From: Agromyces rhizosphaerae
GTDB lineage: Bacteria; Actinomycetota; Actinomycetes; Actinomycetales; Microbacteriaceae
Length of the DNA stretch: 64,000 bases
NCBI RefSeq assembly: GCF_027925245.1
Contig: NZ_BSDP01000001.1
Coordinates: forward strand, 2,604,001-2,668,000
Direction: 5' to 3'
Shown here one piece after another: positions 59,324-64,000 of this stretch. The translations under genes and the position numbers were made by a program. Numbering within the stretch: the first letter of the stretch is position 1; every line of letters starts with the position of its first letter. The notes below the pieces were generated by a model, which worked only from the letters and a program-made list of their open reading frames with translations, was not told where the DNA came from and did not search any database.

Positions 59324-59395
59324 TCCGCCATGGTGTAACGGCAGCACGACAGCCTTTGGAGCTGTGAAGTCCAGGTTCGAATCCTGGTGGCGGAG
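59324..59395 (+). tRNA. tRNA-Gln (anticodon UUG)
   Basis: Acceptor stem TCCGCCA/TGGCGGA, D arm, anticodon stem ACAGC/GCTGT with loop CTTTGGA (anticodon TTG), T arm CCAGG-TTCGAAT-CCTGG, discriminator G95. The CCA end is not encoded. The T-stem and acceptor end one base before the glmU ATG at 59397. Confidence 0.95.
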
Positions 59396-59396
59396 C

Positions 59397-60851
59397 ATGA
59401 CCGATGAGAAGCTCGCCGTCGTCGTCCTCGCCGCCGGGCAGGGCACGCGCATGAAGTCCGCCACGCCGAAGCTGCTGCACCCGCTCGCGGGCGCGCCGAT
59501 GATCGCGCACGTGCTCGCCACGGCGCGCGAGCTCGACGCCGCGTACGTCGTCGCGGTGGTGCGGCACGAGCGCGACCAGGTCGCCGAGGCGATCCTCGCC
59601 GAGTACCCCGACGCGATCATCGTCGACCAGGACGAGGTGCCCGGCACCGGCCGCGCCGTCGAGCAGGCGGTCGCCGCGCTGCCCGACGACTTCGACGGCG
59701 ACGTGCTCGTGCTGAACGGCGACGTGCCGCTGTTGAACGCGGGCACGCTGCACGGGTTCCTCGAGCGCCACCGTGACGCAACCAGCGTCGCATCCGTGCT
59801 CTCGGCCGTCTACGACGACGCCACGGGCTACGGCCGCATCGTGCGCACCGCCGAGGGGGCGCTCGACCGCATCGTCGAGCAGAAGGATGCGACGAGCGAG
59901 GAGCTCGCCCTGCAGGAGGCGAACGCCGGGGTGTACGCCTTCGGCGTGCAGGAGCTGCGCGACCAGCTCGCGAACCTCACCACCGACAACGCGCAGGGCG
60001 AGAAGTACCTCACCGACATGATCGCGCTGCTGCGCCGCGCGGGCTCCGAGGTGTCGGCCGTGCCGGTGTCGGAGCCGTGGCTCGTCGCCGGCGTGAACGA
60101 CCGCGCACAGCTCTCCGAGGCCGCACTCCGGCTGAACGCCCTCATCATCCGCGGCTGGCAGCTGAACGGCGTCACCGTGCAGGACCCGGCCTCCACCTGG
60201 ATCGACCTCAAGGCGCGCATCGCGCCCGACGTGACGATCCTGCCCGGCTCGCACATCCAGGGCGCGACCGTCATCGAGTCCGGCGCAGTGATCGGACCCG
60301 ACACGACGCTGCTCGACTGCGAGGTCGGCGCGGGGGCGACGGTCAAGCGAACGGATGCCACCCTGTCGGTCATCGGCGCCGGGGCATCCGTCGGGCCCTT
60401 CTCGTACCTGCGCCCGGGCACTGCGCTCGGCGCGGACGGAAAGATCGGCACGTTCGTCGAGACGAAGAACGCCACGATCGGCGAGGGCAGCAAGGTGCCG
60501 CACCTGTCGTACGTGGGCGACGCGACGATCGGCGAGGGCGCGAACATCGGCGCCGGCTCGATCTTCGCCAACTACGACGGGGTGAACAAGCACCACTCCG
60601 AGGTCGGCGCGCACGTGCGGACCGGCTCCCACGGCGTGTTCGTCGCTCCCGTTAGGATTGGCGACGGAGCGTACACGGGAGCGGGGACGGTCGTGCGCAA
60701 GGACGTACCGGCCGGCGCGCTCGCGGTGAACGTCGCCCCCCAGCGCAACCTGCCGGGGTGGGTGCAGCAGCATCGACCCGGGTCGGCCGCGGCGGAGGCG
60801 GCGGAGGCCGCGGCACCCGCTGCGACGGACGACGAGACGGACGCCGGCTGA
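59397..60851 (+). CDS. glmU: Bifunctional UDP-GlcNAc pyrophosphorylase/GlcN-1-P acetyltransferase
   Basis: 484 residues. N-terminal uridyltransferase: VVVLAAGQGTRMKSATPKLLHPLAG (residues about 8-32), LNGDVPLL, GYGRIV. C-terminal left-handed beta-helix with hexapeptide repeats from about 250 (SHIQGATVIESGAVIGPDTTL, VGDATIGEGANIGAGSIFANYDGVNKHHSEVGAHVRTGSHG given in parts) is the acetyltransferase. Ala/Asp-rich tail at the end. It makes UDP-GlcNAc for cell-wall synthesis. The start codon follows the tRNA-Gln end by one nucleotide. Confidence 0.95.
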   Translation: MTDEKLAVVVLAAGQGTRMKSATPKLLHPLAGAPMIAHVLATARELDAAYVVAVVRHERDQVAEAILAEYPDAIIVDQDEVPGTGRAVEQAVAALPDDFDGDVLVLNGDVPLLNAGTLHGFLERHRDATSVASVLSAVYDDATGYGRIVRTAEGALDRIVEQKDATSEELALQEANAGVYAFGVQELRDQLANLTTDNAQGEKYLTDMIALLRRAGSEVSAVPVSEPWLVAGVNDRAQLSEAALRLNALIIRGWQLNGVTVQDPASTWIDLKARIAPDVTILPGSHIQGATVIESGAVIGPDTTLLDCEVGAGATVKRTDATLSVIGAGASVGPFSYLRPGTALGADGKIGTFVETKNATIGEGSKVPHLSYVGDATIGEGANIGAGSIFANYDGVNKHHSEVGAHVRTGSHGVFVAPVRIGDGAYTGAGTVVRKDVPAGALAVNVAPQRNLPGWVQQHRPGSAAAEAAEAAAPAATDDETDAG

Positions 60852-60874
60852 GCCGGGGGAGGGACCACCAGCGG

Positions 60875-61852
60875 ATGTCGAGCATCAGGAGCAAGACGAC
60901 CAAGCAACTCGTCCTCGTGACGGGGCGCGCGCACCCGGCTCTGGCCGAGGCGATCGCGAGCGAGCTCGACACCGAGCTCGTCGAGTCGGACTCGCGTACC
61001 TTCGCCAACGGCGAGATCTACGCGCGCTTCAGCCAGAGCGTGCGCGGCTGCGACGTGTTCGTCATCCAGTCGCATCCGTCGCCCATCAACGAGTGGCTCA
61101 TGGAGCAGCTCATCATGCTCGACGCGCTGAAGCGCGCGTCGGCCAAGCGCGTCACCGTGGTCTCGCCGTTCTACCCGTACGCCCGGCAGGACAAGAAGGG
61201 CCGCGGCCGCGAGCCCATCTCGGCGCGCCTCGTCGCCGACCTGTACAAGACCGCCGGCGCCGACCGCATCATGTCGGTCGACCTGCACGCGGCGCAGATC
61301 CAGGGCTTCTTCGACGGCCCCGTCGACCATCTCTTCGCCATGCCGGTGCTGCTCGAGCACTTCAAGAAGAAGCTCGACCCCGAGACCCTCACGGTCGTCT
61401 CGCCCGACATGGGCCGCGTGCGCGTCGCCGACATCTGGAGCGACAAGCTCGGTGCACCGCTCGCCATCATCCACAAGCGCCGCGACCCGCTGGTGCCGAA
61501 CCAGGTCTCGGTGCACGAGATCGTCGGCGAGGTCGAGGGCCGCACCTGCCTGCTCGTCGACGACCTCATCGACACGGGCCGCACCATCGTGAAGGCCGCC
61601 GAGGCGCTGAAGAAGAACGGCGCGACCAACATCGTCGTCGCCGCGACCCACGCCGTGTTCTCGCCGCCCGCGACCGAGCTGCTGCAGAGCGAGTTCATCG
61701 ACGAGGTCGTCGTGACCGACACCCTGCCGCTGCCGCCCGAGAAGCACTGGGACCGCCTGACCGTGCTGTCGATCGCGCCGCTGCTCGCGCGCGCGATCCA
61801 CGAGGTCTTCGACGACGGGTCGGTCACCAGCATGTTCGACGGGGCCGCATAG
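60875..61852 (+). CDS. prs: Ribose-phosphate pyrophosphokinase (PRPP synthetase)
   Basis: 325 residues. FANGEIYARF and the flexible loop PYARQDKKGRGREPISARLVADLYKTAGADRIMSVDLHA (in parts), then VDDLIDTGRTIVKAA is the PRPP-binding motif near residue 230. It makes PRPP for nucleotides, His, Trp and NAD. GGGGGAGGGA precedes ATG 60875. It follows glmU by 23 nt, as in many Gram-positive genomes. Confidence 0.96.
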   Translation: MSSIRSKTTKQLVLVTGRAHPALAEAIASELDTELVESDSRTFANGEIYARFSQSVRGCDVFVIQSHPSPINEWLMEQLIMLDALKRASAKRVTVVSPFYPYARQDKKGRGREPISARLVADLYKTAGADRIMSVDLHAAQIQGFFDGPVDHLFAMPVLLEHFKKKLDPETLTVVSPDMGRVRVADIWSDKLGAPLAIIHKRRDPLVPNQVSVHEIVGEVEGRTCLLVDDLIDTGRTIVKAAEALKKNGATNIVVAATHAVFSPPATELLQSEFIDEVVVTDTLPLPPEKHWDRLTVLSIAPLLARAIHEVFDDGSVTSMFDGAA

Positions 61853-63550
61853 ATGTCGGATGCCTCCAGCGCACCCTGGCTCGCAAGCTACGCGCCGGGC
61901 GTGCCGCACCACCTCGACGCGCCCACGGGGTCGCTCATCGACCTCATCCACGAGTCGGTCGCGCAGTACCCCGACCGGCCGGCGCTGGAGTTCTTCGGCC
62001 GCGTCACGACCTACGCCGAGCTCGGCGAGCAGATCGACCGCGCCGCCGAGGGGCTCCGCAAGCTCGGCGTGCAGCAGGGTGACCCGGTCGCGATCGTGCT
62101 GCCGAACTGCCCGCAGCACATCGTGGCGTTCTACGCGATCCTCCGGCTCGGCGCGATCGTCGTCGAGCACAACCCGCTCTACACGCCGCGCGAACTGCGC
62201 CACCAGTTCGAGGACCACGGCGCCCGAGTGGTCGTCGCCTGGAACAAGGTCGTCGAGACCATCCAGGACTTCCCCGACGACATCGCCCAGCGGCACATCG
62301 TGTCGGTCGACGTCACCCGTGCGATGCCGTTCGGCACGCGCGCGGCGCTGCGCCTGCCGATCGCGAAGGCCCGCGAGGCACGCGAGGCGCTCACCACGGA
62401 CGTGCACGACACCGTGACCTGGCGCGAGCTCGTGGCATCCGACCGCATCGAGCCCCACATCCACGCGCCGCGCGTCGGCGACGTGGCGCTCATCCAGTAC
62501 ACGAGCGGTACGACCGGCCGGCCGAAGGGTGCGACGCTCACGCACGCGAACCTGCTCGCGAACGCCGCGCAGGCGCGCGCGTGGGTGCCCGAGATCCCGC
62601 GCGGCACATCGGTCGTCTACGCCGTGCTGCCCATGTTCCACGCCTACGGGCTGACGCTCTGCCTCACGTTCGCGATGAGCATGGGCGCGCGCCTCGTGCT
62701 GTTCCCGCGCTTCGACCCCGACCTGGTGCTGAAGGTGGTGCGGAAGCACCCGCCGACGTTCCTGCCGGCCGTGCCGCCGATCTACGAGCGCCTCACTGCG
62801 GCCGCAGCCGAGCAGGGCGTGTCGCTCGAGGGCATCTCGATCGCGATCTCGGGGGCGATGCCGCTGTCGGCGTCGGTCGTCGAGCCGTGGGAGGCGAAGA
62901 CCGGCGGGTACCTCGTCGAGGGGTACGGCCTGTCGGAGACGTCGCCGGTGCTCATGGCGAACCCGGTCGCGACGACCCGTCGTGCGGGCACGGTCGGCCT
63001 GCCGCTGCCCGACACCGAGGTGCGCGTGGTCGACCCGGATGCGCCGACCGAGGACGTGCCCGCGGGCGAGCGCGGCGAGCTCGTCGTGCGCGGACCGCAG
63101 GTGTTCAGCGGCTACTGGAACCGCCCCGAGGAGACGGCCGAGGTCTTCGTCGACGACCCCGACGGCGGCGCGCCATGGTTCCGCACCGGCGACATCGTCA
63201 CGATCGACGACGGCGGCTTCGTGCGCATCGTCGACCGCATCAAGGAGCTCATCATCACGGGCGGCTTCAACGTCGCGCCGAGCGAGGTTGAAGACGTCAT
63301 CCGCCAGCACCCCGACGTCGCCGACTGCGCAGTCGTCGGCATGCCCGACGAGCACTCGGGGGAGCACGTCGTGGCCGCGGTCGTGCTCCAGCCGGGCGCG
63401 ACGCTCGACCCCGAGGCGATCCGCACCGCCGTGCGCGACCGGCTGACGCCCTACAAGGTGCCGCGCCGCGTCGTCGAGGTCGACGACCTCCCGCGCTCGC
63501 TGATCGGCAAGGTCATCCGCCGGCAGGTGCGCGAGCAGCTGGAGGCGTAG
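61853..63550 (+). CDS. fadD: Long-chain fatty acid--CoA ligase (AMP-binding)
   Basis: 565 residues. The AMP-binding P-loop YTSGTTGRPKGATLTHANL lies near residue 215; VEGYGLSETSPV near 358; FRTGDIV and RIKELIITGGFNVAPSEVE near 450-475 carry the catalytic Asp, Arg and Lys environments. It activates fatty acids to acyl-CoA through an acyl-adenylate. The ATG directly follows the prs stop (TAGATG), so it is translationally linked to prs. Confidence 0.9.
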   Translation: MSDASSAPWLASYAPGVPHHLDAPTGSLIDLIHESVAQYPDRPALEFFGRVTTYAELGEQIDRAAEGLRKLGVQQGDPVAIVLPNCPQHIVAFYAILRLGAIVVEHNPLYTPRELRHQFEDHGARVVVAWNKVVETIQDFPDDIAQRHIVSVDVTRAMPFGTRAALRLPIAKAREAREALTTDVHDTVTWRELVASDRIEPHIHAPRVGDVALIQYTSGTTGRPKGATLTHANLLANAAQARAWVPEIPRGTSVVYAVLPMFHAYGLTLCLTFAMSMGARLVLFPRFDPDLVLKVVRKHPPTFLPAVPPIYERLTAAAAEQGVSLEGISIAISGAMPLSASVVEPWEAKTGGYLVEGYGLSETSPVLMANPVATTRRAGTVGLPLPDTEVRVVDPDAPTEDVPAGERGELVVRGPQVFSGYWNRPEETAEVFVDDPDGGAPWFRTGDIVTIDDGGFVRIVDRIKELIITGGFNVAPSEVEDVIRQHPDVADCAVVGMPDEHSGEHVVAAVVLQPGATLDPEAIRTAVRDRLTPYKVPRRVVEVDDLPRSLIGKVIRRQVREQLEA

Positions 63551-63558
63551 CGTTCGAA

Positions 63559-63576
63559 GGGCCGAGCGGATGCCCC
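63559..63576. repeat. Intergenic GAGCGGATGCCCC element, copy E
   Basis: GGGCCGAGCGGATGCCCC just after the fadD stop; it shares the core GAGCGGATGCCCC with the copies at 11941, 42978 and 58065. Confidence 0.5.
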
Positions 63577-63619
63577 TGAGGCGCCGTTCGCTCGCTTGGT
63601 GATCGATCGCGATCCAATC

Positions 63620-63660
63620 CTAAAGAAGTCTTGCACAAGAAGTCTTTAGAGTTGTAGCCT
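63620..63660 (+). promoter_or_regulatory. ArsR promoter with overlapping operator
   Basis: TTGCAC (63631-63636), 18-bp spacer, TAGCCT (63655-63660), then six bases to ATG 63667. AAGAAGTCTT occurs twice (63624-63633 and 63638-63647), and the outer CTAAAGA/TCTTTAG pair makes the 63620-63649 block an inverted repeat. It covers the -35 box, so the ArsR protein would block its own promoter. Confidence 0.6.
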
Positions 63661-63666
63661 CGTCAC

Positions 63667-64000
63667 ATGGCAGGCTCAGACGAGCGGATGCAGGCGGGCG
63701 ACCCCGCGCGCATCCGCGCCCTCGCGCACCCCATCCGCCTCGCGCTCCTCGAGGTGCTCGGCGACGTGGTCGACGCGACCGCGACCGAGTGCGCCGAGCG
63801 CGTGGGGGAGTCGGTCGCGAGCGCGTCGTTCCACCTGCGCCAGCTCGAGAAGTACGGCTACATCGAACGCGCAGAGCCGCGCGGGCGCGAGAAGCCCTGG
63901 CGATTGGTGGCCCGTACGGTGCGGCATCCGGCGCCCACCCCCGACGTCGCCGACTCGATGGCGTCGGTGCTCGGCCTCGCCGGCATCGTCGTCGACCGCC
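63667..64000 (+). CDS. ArsR/HTH_20-type regulator, C-terminus beyond window
   Basis: At least 111 residues visible. Residues about 13-75 form the winged helix: ARIRALAHPIRLALLEVLGDVVDATATECAERVGESVASASFHLRQLEKYGYIERAE (in parts). It is transcribed from a leaderless promoter with an overlapping operator, suggesting autoregulation. The protein continues past the window end, so ligand sites cannot be judged. Confidence 0.85.
   Translation, partial: MAGSDERMQAGDPARIRALAHPIRLALLEVLGDVVDATATECAERVGESVASASFHLRQLEKYGYIERAEPRGREKPWRLVARTVRHPAPTPDVADSMASVLGLAGIVVDR

Noticed and set aside
60572..63367. 931-aa minus-strand frame over glmU, prs and fadD
   Set aside because: Antisense shadow created by high GC; composition dominated by Arg, Asp, Val, His; real genes lie opposite.

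Overview
The window is GC-rich (roughly 70%) actinobacterial chromosome with short spacers, many ATGA-type gene overlaps, GTG/TTG starts and a 16S-23S-5S operon without spacer tRNAs. The gene set (rsmI, metG, tatD, rsmA, ispE, ABC-F, tRNA-Gln, glmU, prs), the rRNA leader boxes and the very frequent GGCATCCG word suggest a member of the Microbacteriaceae. An Agromyces-like genus is a guess from appearance only; a 16S comparison would decide it.

Layout: 1-398 is the N-terminus of an MFS transporter. 467-4280 is a leftward operon (PfkB kinase, SurE phosphatase, F420-reductase-like Rossmann protein, M20 peptidase). 4417-7407 holds a luciferase-like oxidoreductase, a KhtU/KhtT-type cation/proton antiporter pair and a 58-residue membrane protein. 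7476-13221 holds an acyl-CoA dehydrogenase, a DUF4349 lipoprotein, an MFS transporter divergent from an ArsR/SRPBCC pair, and an amidohydrolase. 13239-17174 is HrpA. 17304-18657 holds a DUF4188 protein and an aldo/keto reductase. 18850-24616 is a complete rrn operon with two promoters and a terminator. 24647-36827 is a mixed metabolic block (G6PDH paralogue, thioredoxin-domain protein, methyltransferase, a circularly permuted amine-oxidase lipoprotein, membrane proteins, a J-domain protein, an M18 aminopeptidase, acylphosphatase, rhodaneses). 36893-41714 is a complete branched-chain-type amino-acid ABC importer. 41926-47962 holds a CaCA antiporter, a CoA-binding protein with MetY, an isochorismatase and a protein mannosyltransferase. 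48083-63550 is the housekeeping cluster rsmI, quinone reductase, metG, tatD, rsmA, DUF4287, ispE, ABC-F, marR, flavodoxin, tRNA-Gln, glmU, prs, fadD. The window ends in a truncated ArsR gene.

The most unusual loci are: (1) a DUF559/Vsr-like nuclease gene bracketed by two 54-bp palindromes whose outer ends form inverted repeats (55054-56205), which looks like a small mobile unit between ispE and the ABC-F gene and carries a DnaA-box-like site; (2) an amine oxidase whose usual C-terminal FAD-binding segment sits at the N-terminus, before the Rossmann motif (29963-31390); (3) tRNA-Gln ending one base before the glmU start codon. A window-wide theme is leaderless transcription: many genes have a TANNNT box exactly 6-7 nt before the start codon, and in three places the TAG stop of the upstream gene is the first half of that box. 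A 17-24 bp element centred on GAGCGGATGCCCC recurs in spacers, notably between convergent genes.
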